Shown here: positions 1-8,884 of the stretch, piece after piece | Position numbering within the stretch: the stretch's first letter is position 1 | Layout of the letters: every line of letters starts with the position of its first letter | Source: Thermanaeromonas sp. C210 | GTDB lineage: Bacteria; Bacillota; DSM-521; Neomoorellales; Neomoorellaceae | Direction: 5' to 3' | Length of the DNA: 64,000 nt | Assembly (NCBI RefSeq): GCF_013167955.1 | Contig: NZ_BLWF01000003.1 | Coordinates: forward strand, 124,001 to 188,000 | The notes under the pieces: generated by a model | Database searches by the model: none | The model's input: only the letters and a program-made list of their open reading frames with translations | Told to the model about the DNA's origin: nothing | Program-made: the position numbers and the translations under genes

Positions 1-1
1 A

Positions 2-1426
2 AACCTCCAGCAAGGGACCTACAGTGAACCGCCCGAAGCTGCGGGAGCGGCAGCGGGCGGTCCGCCGGCGCCGGCAGGAGGCCGGTCTCCAACCATTCGC
101 TCTTCCGGGGATCAGGGCGTATACAGCGATCTCAATGCAGCCATCCGCGCGGCCAAGGAGGCCCAGGGAGAACTGGTCAGGTTGGGCCTGGAGGCCAGGG
201 GGAAAATTGTGGAGGCCATCCGCCGGGCGGCCATTGACAACGTGGCAACCATAGCCCAGCTGGCCCATGAAGAAACCGGATACGGCCGCGTAGAAGACAA
301 AATCCGGAAGAAGCTTTACGCAGCGCGGCTGACCCCTGGCATTGAAGACTTAAAGACTGAAGCCATCAGCGGTGACAACGGCCTTATCCTTATTGAAAGG
401 GCGCCCTTTGGTCTCATCGCCTCCATCGAACCGGCCACCCACCCCGGCTCCTGCGTCATCAACCACGCCATAAGCATGGTCGCCGCCGGGAACAGCATAA
501 TCTTTCTCCCCCATCCCAAGGGCTTAAGGACCACCCAGTACCTGGTGCGCCTCTTCAATACGGCCATCCAGGAAGCCAGCGGGCCTAAGGATTTATTAGT
601 GGTTGGCGACAGCGTAAGCCTGGAGAACCTGGATCTTGTCTTGAGCCACCCCGACGTGGACTTGGTCGTGGCCACCGGCGGTCCGGAGGTAGTCGGTCGT
701 GCCTTACGGAGCGGCAAGAAGGCCATTGCCGCGGGCCCCGGCAATCCGCCGGTGGTAGTGGACGAAACCGTCGACGACCTGGACTACGCCGCCAGATGCA
801 TCGTCGAAGGCGCGGCCTTTGATAACACGGTTCTCTGCATAGCGGAGAAAGTGATCATCGCCGTCGAAGCAATAGCCGATAAACTGCTCCTCCACCTGCA
901 GAAGCACGGCGCCTATCTCGTGGAGGAGGAAGAGCAGAAAGAAAAACTTTTACGTACCATCCTGCCTGACGGCAGGCACTTTCACCCCGATCTCATCGGT
1001 CGGGACGCCACGGTTATTTTAAAGCGAGCCGGTATCAGCGCCCCGGAAAGCACCCGGATTGCCGTAATGGAATGCCCACCGGAGCACCCCCTGGTGCAGG
1101 AGGAACAGCTGTTGCCCGTCCTGCCCCTGGTGCGGGTTCCGGACTTTGATGCCGCCCTGGAACTGGCGGCCCAGGTCGAGCACGGCTTTAAGCATACGGC
1201 CATTATCCACAGCCGGGATGTCGGCCGGATCACCGCCTACGCCCGGAGGCTTCGTACCGACATCGTGGTGGTCAATGCGTCCTCGGCGGCCGGGTTAAAC
1301 ATCGGCGGTGAAGGGCATTTCAGCCACACCATTGCCAGCCCCACCGGGGAAGGGATATGTACGCCCCGTACCTACACCCGGGAACAGAGGACAGTCATTG
1401 CCGGGGCGCTGCGGACGGTAGACTAA
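2..1426 (+). CDS. pduP: CoA-acylating aldehyde dehydrogenase of a BMC (5' end outside window)
   Basis: The reading frame is open to the left edge, so the N-terminus is missing; 474 residues are visible. The enzyme oxidises an aldehyde to acyl-CoA with NAD inside a microcompartment. The catalytic Cys is in FDNTVLCIAEK (codon 836-838), matching the CIAEK motif of PduP/EutE. The visible start is a Gly/Ala/Pro-rich linker, like the segment joining an encapsulation peptide to the catalytic domain. PduS follows after 20 bp, then shell proteins and PduL, which supports a BMC role. With a rhamnulokinase in the same operon, lactaldehyde is the likely substrate (inference). An internal ATG at 182 is not the start, because conserved helix sequence precedes it. 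Confidence 0.9.
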   Translation, partial: NLQQGTYSEPPEAAGAAAGGPPAPAGGRSPTIRSSGDQGVYSDLNAAIRAAKEAQGELVRLGLEARGKIVEAIRRAAIDNVATIAQLAHEETGYGRVEDKIRKKLYAARLTPGIEDLKTEAISGDNGLILIERAPFGLIASIEPATHPGSCVINHAISMVAAGNSIIFLPHPKGLRTTQYLVRLFNTAIQEASGPKDLLVVGDSVSLENLDLVLSHPDVDLVVATGGPEVVGRALRSGKKAIAAGPGNPPVVVDETVDDLDYAARCIVEGAAFDNTVLCIAEKVIIAVEAIADKLLLHLQKHGAYLVEEEEQKEKLLRTILPDGRHFHPDLIGRDATVILKRAGISAPESTRIAVMECPPEHPLVQEEQLLPVLPLVRVPDFDAALELAAQVEHGFKHTAIIHSRDVGRITAYARRLRTDIVVVNASSAAGLNIGGEGHFSHTIASPTGEGICTPRTYTREQRTVIAGALRTVD

Positions 1427-1446
1427 GAAGGAGCAAATGGAGCGGA

Positions 1447-2808
1447 GTGAAGGCCGCCTTGAAGGAAGCAAGGGGTACTGACTTGGACTTTGTTATCAAC
1501 CGAATAGCCGCCGCAGGGGTTGTCGGCGCTGGCGGAGGCGGTTTCCCTACGGCCTTTAAATTGAAGACCGGAAGACCCATCCGGACCGTGATAATCAACG
1601 GGGCCGAGTGCGAACCCCTGCTCAGGGTGGACCAGGCGCTCATGACCCGATATCCGGCGGAACTCCTGGCCGCGTTGGCAACCATTGTCGAGGCTAGCAG
1701 CGCCGAATGGGGTGTTGTAGCCCTTAAAGAGAAATACCGGGAAGCCCACATCGCCCTGGAGGAAGAGATAAAGAATTACCCGCGGTTAAAGCTCCATATC
1801 CTTCCGGATGTCTACCCCATGGGTGACGAACATTTACTGACCTATAGCGTCACCGGCCAAACCATCCCGCCGGGAGGGTTGCCGTTACAGGCGGGAGCAG
1901 TAGTTATAAACGTCGAAACCCTGTACAACATACACGAGGCCCTGAAGGGAATACCCGTAACCCACAAGTACGTTACCGTCACCGGCGCCGTTCGCCGGCC
2001 CGCCACCGTGAAAGTACCGGTGGGCACACCTGTAGAGAATCTCCTGGAGCTGGCCGGCGGCCCTTCCGCCGACCGGTATCTAATTATGGACGGCGGGCCG
2101 TGTATGGGTAAGGTCACGAGCCCGAGCGCGCCGGTGTCCAAAACCACCAAAGGCATTATTGTACTTCCCCTAGATCACCCCCTGGCCGCAGTCTACCAGA
2201 GGGATCTCAATCGCGACTTAAAGTTCGCCCTCAGTGTATGCTGCCAGTGCCGCCAGTGTACGGACTTCTGCCCGCGCCACCTTCTGGGGCACCCCTTAGA
2301 ACCCCACCGGATCATACGCGCCGTTACCTATGGCCTGGCCGATGTAACGCTGCCCCAGGCCCTGCTTTGTAGTGAATGCGGCCTCTGTGACCTCTATGCG
2401 TGCCCCTTTAACCTTTCCCCGCGGCAGGTGAACAGGAGAATCAAGGCTGAATTGCGGCAGAAGGGCTTCCGGCCTACCGGGTGGGGCGGGTCGGGGCCCT
2501 TGCCTTGGCGGGAAGGGCGGCAGGTACCCACCAGGCGCCTTATCGAGCGCTTGGGGTTACAGGAATACTCCGCCCGCCCGGCTACCCTCCGGGAAGGTGA
2601 AGTTACGGTTACCCGCGTGCGCCTGGCGCTAAAACAGGGAGCCGGCGCCGCCGCCCGTCCCCTGGTCGGGGTGGGAGACAGAGTGCAAAGGGGCGATCTC
2701 GTAGCCCGCACCGACGGTGGCACCCTGGGGGCCGACTTACACGCCAGCATAGGAGGCATAGTCAGGGCAGTAGAGGGTGAAATCGTGATTGAGGGAGGTG
2801 GTGACTGA
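1447..2808 (+). CDS. pduS: PduS-like iron-sulfur flavoprotein (RnfC-related)
   Basis: Electron-transfer protein of propanediol-type BMCs; in the Pdu system it reduces cobalamin, and in other BMCs it may help recycle NADH. It has an RnfC-like N-terminal half with a Gly-rich nucleotide loop (GAGGGGFPT), an SLBB-type region, and two 4Fe-4S ferredoxin motifs: CCQCRQCTDFCP near residue 264 and CSECGLCDLYACP near residue 309. The C-terminus carries another small beta-barrel domain. I chose GTG 1447 (453 aa) because GAAGGAG lies 13 bases upstream; the frame is open further left but overlaps the aldehyde dehydrogenase. TTG 1462 is a possible alternative. Its stop overlaps the pduT start. Confidence 0.88.
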   Translation: MKAALKEARGTDLDFVINRIAAAGVVGAGGGGFPTAFKLKTGRPIRTVIINGAECEPLLRVDQALMTRYPAELLAALATIVEASSAEWGVVALKEKYREAHIALEEEIKNYPRLKLHILPDVYPMGDEHLLTYSVTGQTIPPGGLPLQAGAVVINVETLYNIHEALKGIPVTHKYVTVTGAVRRPATVKVPVGTPVENLLELAGGPSADRYLIMDGGPCMGKVTSPSAPVSKTTKGIIVLPLDHPLAAVYQRDLNRDLKFALSVCCQCRQCTDFCPRHLLGHPLEPHRIIRAVTYGLADVTLPQALLCSECGLCDLYACPFNLSPRQVNRRIKAELRQKGFRPTGWGGSGPLPWREGRQVPTRRLIERLGLQEYSARPATLREGEVTVTRVRLALKQGAGAAARPLVGVGDRVQRGDLVARTDGGTLGADLHASIGGIVRAVEGEIVIEGGGD

Positions 2809-3353
2809 TGGGAGTCGCCATCGGCCTCATCGAAGTGAAAAGCATCGCCCGGGGTTTAATGGTCGCCGACGGTTGCCTTAAGGCGGCGCCGGTAGAAGTA
2901 AAGATACGTACCACGTGTCCCGGTAAAAGCCTCATTGTCATAAGCGGCGAAATCGGTGCCGTGGCCAGTGCCGTGGAGCATGGCGTGAAGATAGGCGGGG
3001 TAACGGTGGTCGACAGCTTAATCCTGGGTAACCTCCATCCGGATGTCCTTACCGCCCTGGCCGGGGCGGCGCCAGGCGTAGCCGCAGGTGCCCTGGGCGT
3101 CCTCGAGACCTTCAGCGTTACGGCGGCCATCAGGGCTGCAGATACGGCTGCTAAAGCTGCCGTGGTTCAACTGCTTGATATCCGTCCGGCCTTCGGCCTC
3201 GGAGGGAAAGGAGTGGTAATCATCGGCGGCGGCGTGGCTGCAGTTCAGGCGGCCGTAGAAGCAGCGTCCCGACCCTTAAAGGAGGAAGGAGAACTGGTAG
3301 ATGCCGTCGTTATTCCCGGTCCCCACCCGGGGGTCTGGGAACAGCTGGTGTAA
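2808..3353 (+). CDS. pduT: BMC shell protein with tandem BMC domains, PduT type
   Basis: A trimeric pseudohexamer shell protein of 181 residues with two BMC domains in tandem (about 1-90 and 91-181). Cys37 in the motif TTCPGK matches the pore Cys of PduT that binds a 4Fe-4S cluster in characterised homologs, so this facet may pass electrons across the shell. The neighbour PduS is an iron-sulfur flavoprotein, which fits an electron relay. The ATG overlaps the pduS stop by one base (TGATG), indicating translational coupling. The ending IPGPHPGVWEQLV resembles the conserved PduT tail. Confidence 0.9.
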   Translation: MGVAIGLIEVKSIARGLMVADGCLKAAPVEVKIRTTCPGKSLIVISGEIGAVASAVEHGVKIGGVTVVDSLILGNLHPDVLTALAGAAPGVAAGALGVLETFSVTAAIRAADTAAKAAVVQLLDIRPAFGLGGKGVVIIGGGVAAVQAAVEAASRPLKEEGELVDAVVIPGPHPGVWEQLV

Positions 3354-3441
3354 AGGACGATGGCTACCGGAAATAATCATTGCCCGGGAATAAAGTACAA
3401 AAATATGAACTCTGACCATCATAGAGCAGGGTGATCGCCAA

Positions 3442-4116
3442 ATGTCCAATGCAGCCCTTGTGGAGTTGATAACCCGAGAAGTCCTGGCCGAACTTGAAGC
3501 CCGCCGGGGCAGAAACCTTGCCCGTACTGCCCCCGCCTCAATGGCTAAACGCGTTCCCGTTGCCGTATCCGCCCGCCACGTCCACCTGGCCCAGAGGGAA
3601 ATTGATATTCTTTTCGGCCCCGGTTACCAGCTTACTAAGAGGAACGACCTTTATCAGCCGGGGGAATTTGCGGCCAACGAAGTGGTAACCTTGGTTGGGC
3701 CGAAGCTGCGCCCCTTGACCAACGTCAGGGTTCTGGGGCCGGTGCGCGACCGTACTCAGGTGGAGATCTCCCGTACCGATGCCATTTACCTGGGTATTGC
3801 GGCACCGGTGCGTCGTTCGGGAGACCTGGCCGGTTCCGCTCCCATTACCCTGGTGGGACCCAAGGGGTCGGTTACCCTCCCGGAAGGGGCCATTATCGCC
3901 AACCGCCACATCCACATGAGCCCCGTAGATGCCGCAAGGTGGGGACTGAAGGACAACGACGAAGTAACGGTACGCACCGTTGATGCAGAACGGCCTACCA
4001 TCTTCGGGGGCGTCCAGGTGCGGGTTAGCCCTAAGTTCAGACTGGTAATGCACATCGACACCGACGATGCCAATGCCGCCGGGCTCCGGTGTAACGACGA
4101 AGTGGAAATAAGGTGA
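3442..4116 (+). CDS. pduL: BMC phosphotransacylase PduL
   Basis: Converts acyl-CoA and phosphate to acyl phosphate and CoA, recycling CoA inside the microcompartment. It has 224 residues, typical for PduL. The first ~22 residues form a short amphipathic helix (ALVELITREVLAEL), the usual encapsulation peptide, followed by a linker and two beta-barrel repeats. Zinc-ligand motifs are visible: SARHVHL near residue 45 and ANRHIHM near residue 155. The upstream gap of 88 bp from pduT holds no convincing gene. The product would go to the acetate-kinase-like enzyme two genes downstream. Confidence 0.93.
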   Translation: MSNAALVELITREVLAELEARRGRNLARTAPASMAKRVPVAVSARHVHLAQREIDILFGPGYQLTKRNDLYQPGEFAANEVVTLVGPKLRPLTNVRVLGPVRDRTQVEISRTDAIYLGIAAPVRRSGDLAGSAPITLVGPKGSVTLPEGAIIANRHIHMSPVDAARWGLKDNDEVTVRTVDAERPTIFGGVQVRVSPKFRLVMHIDTDDANAAGLRCNDEVEIR

Positions 4117-4120
4117 GAAA

Positions 4121-4399
4121 ATGTTTATTGCCGAAGTAACCGGTACGGTAGTGGCCACCCGCAAACACGAAAGCCTGACCGGGACTAAGCTCCTGCTCAT
4201 CCGGCCCCTGGATGGGGGTCGCCGGGGGCAGACTCTCGTGGCGGTGGACGCCGTGGGCGCTGGCAAGGGTGAAGTGGTCCTGGTGACTACGGGCAGCGGC
4301 GCCAGGCTAGGGCTGGGTGTCCCCCATGCCCCGGTGGACATGACCATAGTAGGTATTGTGGATAAGGTTGAGGGGGATGTCAAAGGCTTCCCACGGTAA
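4121..4399 (+). CDS. pduN: BMC pentameric vertex protein (EutN/CcmL/PduN family)
   Basis: A 92-residue single-domain protein that forms pentamers capping the vertices of the BMC shell. It starts MFIAEVTGTVVATRKHESLTG, the family signature with the conserved TGT..ATRK strand, and has the later GSGAR and VDMTIVGIVD motifs. It begins 4 bp after the pduL stop. Together with PduT it is the only shell gene in view; hexameric BMC-H proteins must be encoded left of the window. Confidence 0.92.
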   Translation: MFIAEVTGTVVATRKHESLTGTKLLLIRPLDGGRRGQTLVAVDAVGAGKGEVVLVTTGSGARLGLGVPHAPVDMTIVGIVDKVEGDVKGFPR

Positions 4400-4459
4400 A
4401 ACCGGGTCCGCAAGAATCTCCCGGCAAGGCGGGTTATAGGCAATAAGAGGGGGAAAAGA

Positions 4460-5665
4460 ATGCAAGTACTGGCCATAAACTGCGGTGGGTCTTCGGTAAA
4501 ATACAAACTCTTTTCCATGCCGGAAGAGAGGGTGCTGGTTCAGGGCAGGGTTGAAGGAGTGGGGGGGCCGGAGACTATCCTTCATCACCTCGACCGCACG
4601 GCGGGGGAGGATGAACTGCATAAACCCTTACCTCGGGGCGATTATGGCCAAGCCCTGGAGGAAATCCTCAAGTTGCTGCGGCCTTACCCCATAGAGGCCG
4701 TAGGGCACCGGGTGGTTCACGGCGGCGCGAGCCTCCGGAGGCCGGCCCGGATTGATGATGAGGTTCTGGCAACTTTAAAAGCCTGCTGCCACCTCGCGCC
4801 GTTGCATAACCCGGCCAATATTGCCGGCATCGAGGCCGTAGCCAGGCTTCTCCCGGAAGTACCCCAGGTGGCCGTGTGCGACAATACCTTTCACCTTACT
4901 TTGCCTCCCCGGGCATACCTTTACGGGTTGCCCTATGAATTTTACGAGCGCTATGGGATTCGCCGTTACGGCTTTCACGGTATAACCTTCTCCTTCATGG
5001 TCCAGCGCGCCGCTTCTCTGCTGGGAAGGGATCTCAAAGAATTAAAAATCGTTTCCCTTATGCTCGGCAGCGGGACGACGGCCAACGCCTGCCTTGGCGG
5101 CGAATCCGTGGACGTCTCCACGGGCTTTACGCCGACGGAAGGGCTACTCCAGTCAACCCGCTGCGGCGATGTGGACCCCGGAGTCCTCGTTTATCTCCTG
5201 CGCCAGGAAGGCCTCGGACCCGAGGCCCTGGAGGAGGTAATCAATAAAAGGAGCGGCTGGCTGGGGATATCGGGCGTCAGCAATGATTACCGGGCGGTGG
5301 AGGAAGCCGCCCGCCGGGGGCACGAAAGGGCCCGGATAGCCCTCGACGTTTTGGCCTACCGGGCTAAGAAATATATCGGCGCCTATGCGGCAGCCATGGG
5401 CGGTATTGATGTCCTGATCTTTTCCGGTGGTGTGGGGGAGAGGAGCAGTAGCCTGCGCCGGGAGATATGCAGGGGGCTGGAATTTCTGGGTATTGAGCTG
5501 GATGCCGAACGGAATGAAAAGGGGAGCGGTGACCGCCTAATCTCCAGCCCGGAGTCCCGGGTGAAGGTCTTAGTGGTGCATACCGACGAAGAGGTGATGA
5601 TCGCCCGGGAAACGGTAAAGGTCTTGACCGGGAAGGACGCCGGCGGAGCCCGGCAAGGGGGATAA
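4460..5665 (+). CDS. Acetate/propionate-kinase-like enzyme (ASKHA fold)
   Basis: Probably converts the acyl phosphate made by PduL to a carboxylate plus ATP. The 401-residue protein follows the acetate kinase plan: N-terminal INCGGSSVKYKLF, VGHRVVHGG, the catalytic-region Asp in VCDNTFH, GIRRYGFHG with His173, TRCGDVDPG with the conserved Arg, and a C-terminal FSGGVGERS. The usual GTSH after GFH is replaced by G-I-T-F, so the family signature is altered while the key His, Asp and Arg remain. This may reflect another acyl phosphate such as lactyl phosphate (inference). It plays the part of PduW. ATG 4460 follows AAGAGGGGG. Confidence 0.85.
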   Translation: MQVLAINCGGSSVKYKLFSMPEERVLVQGRVEGVGGPETILHHLDRTAGEDELHKPLPRGDYGQALEEILKLLRPYPIEAVGHRVVHGGASLRRPARIDDEVLATLKACCHLAPLHNPANIAGIEAVARLLPEVPQVAVCDNTFHLTLPPRAYLYGLPYEFYERYGIRRYGFHGITFSFMVQRAASLLGRDLKELKIVSLMLGSGTTANACLGGESVDVSTGFTPTEGLLQSTRCGDVDPGVLVYLLRQEGLGPEALEEVINKRSGWLGISGVSNDYRAVEEAARRGHERARIALDVLAYRAKKYIGAYAAAMGGIDVLIFSGGVGERSSSLRREICRGLEFLGIELDAERNEKGSGDRLISSPESRVKVLVVHTDEEVMIARETVKVLTGKDAGGARQGG

Positions 5666-5698
5666 TACTTACTAAAAAGCCAAAGGAGCTGGACGGGG

Positions 5699-7165
5699 AT
5701 GGGTTATCTTGCCTTTGACCTGGGGGCCGAAAGCGGAAGGGCCATAGTGGGCACTCTGCAGGACGGCCGCCTCACGTTGGAAGAAATTTATCGTTTTCCC
5801 AATGAACCTGTACGGGTGCCGGACGGCCTTCACTGGGATGTCTTACGCCTCTTTCATGAAATGAAGGAAGGCCTGCGCCGGGCGGCAGCCCGTTACGGAA
5901 GGAACTTAAAAGGCATGGCCGTCGACACTTGGGGAGTAGACTTCGCCCTCCTGGGAGAAAGGGATATCCTCTTGAGCAATCCCTACCACTACCGTGACCG
6001 CCGTACGGAAGGGGTAATGGAGGAGGCCTTTAAGCTTGTCCCCAAGGAAGAGATTTTCTCCCAGACGGGAATCCAGTTTTTGCCCTTCAACTCCCTTTAT
6101 CAACTCCTGGCCTGGCGGCAGCAACAGCCTGCCCTGTTAAAACAGACCCGCACCATGTTGATGATCCCGGACCTTTTTAACTACTTTTTCACAGGGGTAA
6201 AAGCCGGGGAATTCACCAACGCCACCACTACCCAGATGTACAACCCCCGTACCGGCACCTGGGCTGTCGATTTGCTTACCAGGTTCGATTTGCCGGTGCA
6301 TATGCTTCCGGACGTCAAGCCTGCGGGCACGGTCCTCGGACCCGTACTGCCGGGAGTGGCCAGGGAAACGGGGGCGGGGGAGATAACCGTTATTCTTCCC
6401 GGAAGTCACGATACCGCCAGCGCCGTAGCCGCCGTACCGGCAACAGGGCCGGACTACATGTACATCAGCTGCGGTACCTGGTCGCTGGTAGGGACGGAGG
6501 TAAGGGAACCGGTAATTAATGACCAGACCCTCAAACTTAACTTCACCAACGAGGGTGGCGTTGGGGGTACCTTCAGACTCCTGAAAAACGTAACCGGATT
6601 ATGGATGGTGCAGGAATGCCGCCGTACCTGGGCCCGCATGGGGGAAAATTTCAGTTACGGGGAACTCGCGGCCATGGCCCGGGAGGCGCAACCCATTCCG
6701 GCCGTGGTGGATCCGGACCATCCTGCCTTCCTTAATCCGGAAAATATGCCGGAGGCCATTCAGGCTTACTGTCGGGAAACGGGCCAGCCGGTACCGGAAA
6801 CCAAAGGAGAGATTGTTAGATGCGCCCTGGAGAGCCTGGCCCTGAAGTACCGCTGGGTACTGGAAAGGCTGGAGGGCATCCTGGGGAAGAGACTGGCGGT
6901 CGTTCACATGGTGGGCGGCGGTACACAAAACGAGCTCCTCTGCCGGTTTACCGCCGGCGCCACGGGACGGCCGGTGGTGGCCGGCCCGGTGGAGGCTACC
7001 GCCGTCGGTAACCTCCTGGTCCAGGCCATGGCCATGGGGGAAATCAGCAACCTGGATGAAGGCCGGGAAATCGTGCGCCGTTCCTTTGCCCTGAAGACCT
7101 ATGAACCCGAAGACCAAGGGGAATGGGACGAAAAATACGCGAAATTTGTTGGGCTGGTGAGCTAA
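5699..7165 (+). CDS. rhaB: Rhamnulokinase
   Basis: FGGY-family kinase that phosphorylates L-rhamnulose to L-rhamnulose 1-phosphate, later cleaved to DHAP and L-lactaldehyde. The 488 residues begin with the phosphate-binding FDLGAESGRA, then VDTWGVDFALL, GSHDTASAVAAVP and SCGTWSLVG, all typical of RhaB; the C-terminal GGGTQN motif binds ATP. It has a good ribosome site (AAAGGAG) and sits between the acyl-phosphate kinase and araB in one operon. The aldolase and isomerase that it needs are not in the window. L-fuculose is a possible alternative substrate. Confidence 0.88.
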   Translation: MGYLAFDLGAESGRAIVGTLQDGRLTLEEIYRFPNEPVRVPDGLHWDVLRLFHEMKEGLRRAAARYGRNLKGMAVDTWGVDFALLGERDILLSNPYHYRDRRTEGVMEEAFKLVPKEEIFSQTGIQFLPFNSLYQLLAWRQQQPALLKQTRTMLMIPDLFNYFFTGVKAGEFTNATTTQMYNPRTGTWAVDLLTRFDLPVHMLPDVKPAGTVLGPVLPGVARETGAGEITVILPGSHDTASAVAAVPATGPDYMYISCGTWSLVGTEVREPVINDQTLKLNFTNEGGVGGTFRLLKNVTGLWMVQECRRTWARMGENFSYGELAAMAREAQPIPAVVDPDHPAFLNPENMPEAIQAYCRETGQPVPETKGEIVRCALESLALKYRWVLERLEGILGKRLAVVHMVGGGTQNELLCRFTAGATGRPVVAGPVEATAVGNLLVQAMAMGEISNLDEGREIVRRSFALKTYEPEDQGEWDEKYAKFVGLVS

Positions 7166-8884
7166 ATGAGCCGTAATGCCGAGCATGATCACAGCTTGGT
7201 GATGGGTCTTGACTTCGGTACCGATTCGGTGCGGGCGCTGGTAGTCGATGCCGCCACGGGAGAGGAACTGGCCGGTGAAGTGGCCTATTACCGGCGGTGG
7301 TCCGCAGGGATGTACTGTGATCCGGCGGAGAACCGGTTCCGCCAGCACCCCCTTGACTATATTGAAGGTATGGAGGCCGCGGTCAGGGGGGCGCTGGCCA
7401 AACTTCCGCCCGGGGCGGCTGCAAGGGTGGTGGGTATCGGCGTGGACACTACCGGTTCCACCCCGGCTCCCGTCGACGTCCACGGGAGGCCCCTGGCCCT
7501 ATTGCCTGAATTTAGCGAGAATCCCAATGCCATGTTCATCCTGTGGAAGGACCACACCGCCGTGGAGGAAGCCGGAGAGATCAACCATGCGGCCCGCCAC
7601 TGGGGCGGTACGGATTTCACCAAGTATGTAGGAGGCGTCTATTCCTCGGAATGGTTCTGGGCCAAGATCCTCCACGTGTTGCGTCACGATGAGGATGTGC
7701 GGTCGGCGGCCTTTTCCTGGGTGGAACAGTGCGACTGGATCCCGGCCCTCTTGACCGGCACCGAAGATCCCAGGAGGATAAAGAGGAGCCGCTGCGCGGC
7801 CGGTCATAAGGCCATGTGGCACGAGGATTGGGGAGGGCTACCCCCCGAAGAATTCCTGGTCCATATCGACCCCCTCCTCCAGGGCCTCCCAGGCCGCCTC
7901 TACACGGCCACGTATACGGCGGATAAGCCGGCCGGAAGGCTAACTCCAGCCTGGGCGGAGCGCTTGGGCCTGCCCCCAGGCATTCCGGTAGCCGTCGGGG
8001 CCGTGGATGCCCATGTAGGCGCCGTAGGCGGCGGAATTACCCCCGGTGTCCTGGTGAAAATAATGGGCACCTCAACCTGCGATATAATGGTGGTCCCCAA
8101 GGAAAAGATAGGCACTAAATTAATCAGCGGCATCTGCGGCCAGGTAGACGGTTCGGTAATCCCGGGCCTTATCGGTCTTGAGGCGGGCCAGTCAGCTTAC
8201 GGCGACGTCTATGCCTGGTTCAAGGAACTCCTTTCCTGGCCTCTAAAGGCCCTGCTGCCGGAAAGTTCCCTGGTGAACAGGGAAACGGGAGAAAAGCTGC
8301 GCAGGGAGCTCGAAGATGACCTCCTCCGGCGCCTTTCCGAAGAAGCGGCCTGGATTCCTGCCGGGTCCACGGGACTGCTGGCCCTGGACTGGCTCAACGG
8401 GCGCCGGACACCCTACGCGGATCAAACCCTCAAGGGGGCCGTTGTAGGCCTGACCCTGGGGAGCACCGCCCCCAAGGTCTTCCGGGCCCTGGTGGAGGCC
8501 ACGGCCTTCGGCTCCAAGGCCATCAACGAGCATCTTATGAAAGAAGGACTGGAAATTAGAGAGGTCATCGCCCTGGGCGGCATCGCCAGGAAAAACGACT
8601 TTGTCATGCAGGTTCTGGCGGATGTCCTGGACATGCCCATCAAGGTAGCGGCCGCGGATCAGGCCTGTGCCCTGGGGGCCGCCATGTTCGGCGCCGTGGC
8701 CGCCGGGCTATATCCGAAGGTTGAGGAGGCCCAGAAAAAGATGGGTCGCGGCTTTAGCCAGGCATATACCCCCGACCCGGAAAAGGCCGCCACGTATCAA
8801 AACCTGTACAAGGATTATCTGAATTTGGGCAAGATGCTGGAGGCAGCCTGGTCCTCGGCCGGGGAGGCAACACCCCTGCGGTGA
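7166..8884 (+). CDS. araB: Ribulokinase (FGGY family)
   Basis: A 572-residue FGGY kinase of the ribulokinase subfamily, expected to phosphorylate L-ribulose or a related ketose at position 5. Signature segments are GLDFGTDSVRALVVD near the N-terminus, GVDTTGSTPAPVD, GAVDAHVGAVGGG, MGTSTCD, and LDWLNGRRTPYAD, the last typical of AraB. It starts right after the rhaB stop with no gap. Two different sugar kinases in one BMC operon suggest more than one sugar is used, or that this enzyme acts on another deoxyketose. No terminator is obvious after it. Confidence 0.87.
   Translation: MSRNAEHDHSLVMGLDFGTDSVRALVVDAATGEELAGEVAYYRRWSAGMYCDPAENRFRQHPLDYIEGMEAAVRGALAKLPPGAAARVVGIGVDTTGSTPAPVDVHGRPLALLPEFSENPNAMFILWKDHTAVEEAGEINHAARHWGGTDFTKYVGGVYSSEWFWAKILHVLRHDEDVRSAAFSWVEQCDWIPALLTGTEDPRRIKRSRCAAGHKAMWHEDWGGLPPEEFLVHIDPLLQGLPGRLYTATYTADKPAGRLTPAWAERLGLPPGIPVAVGAVDAHVGAVGGGITPGVLVKIMGTSTCDIMVVPKEKIGTKLISGICGQVDGSVIPGLIGLEAGQSAYGDVYAWFKELLSWPLKALLPESSLVNRETGEKLRRELEDDLLRRLSEEAAWIPAGSTGLLALDWLNGRRTPYADQTLKGAVVGLTLGSTAPKVFRALVEATAFGSKAINEHLMKEGLEIREVIALGGIARKNDFVMQVLADVLDMPIKVAAADQACALGAAMFGAVAAGLYPKVEEAQKKMGRGFSQAYTPDPEKAATYQNLYKDYLNLGKMLEAAWSSAGEATPLR

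Noticed and set aside
3354-3441. Short 25-codon frame between pduT and pduL
   Set aside because: No ribosome site and no resemblance to an encapsulation peptide or shell protein.
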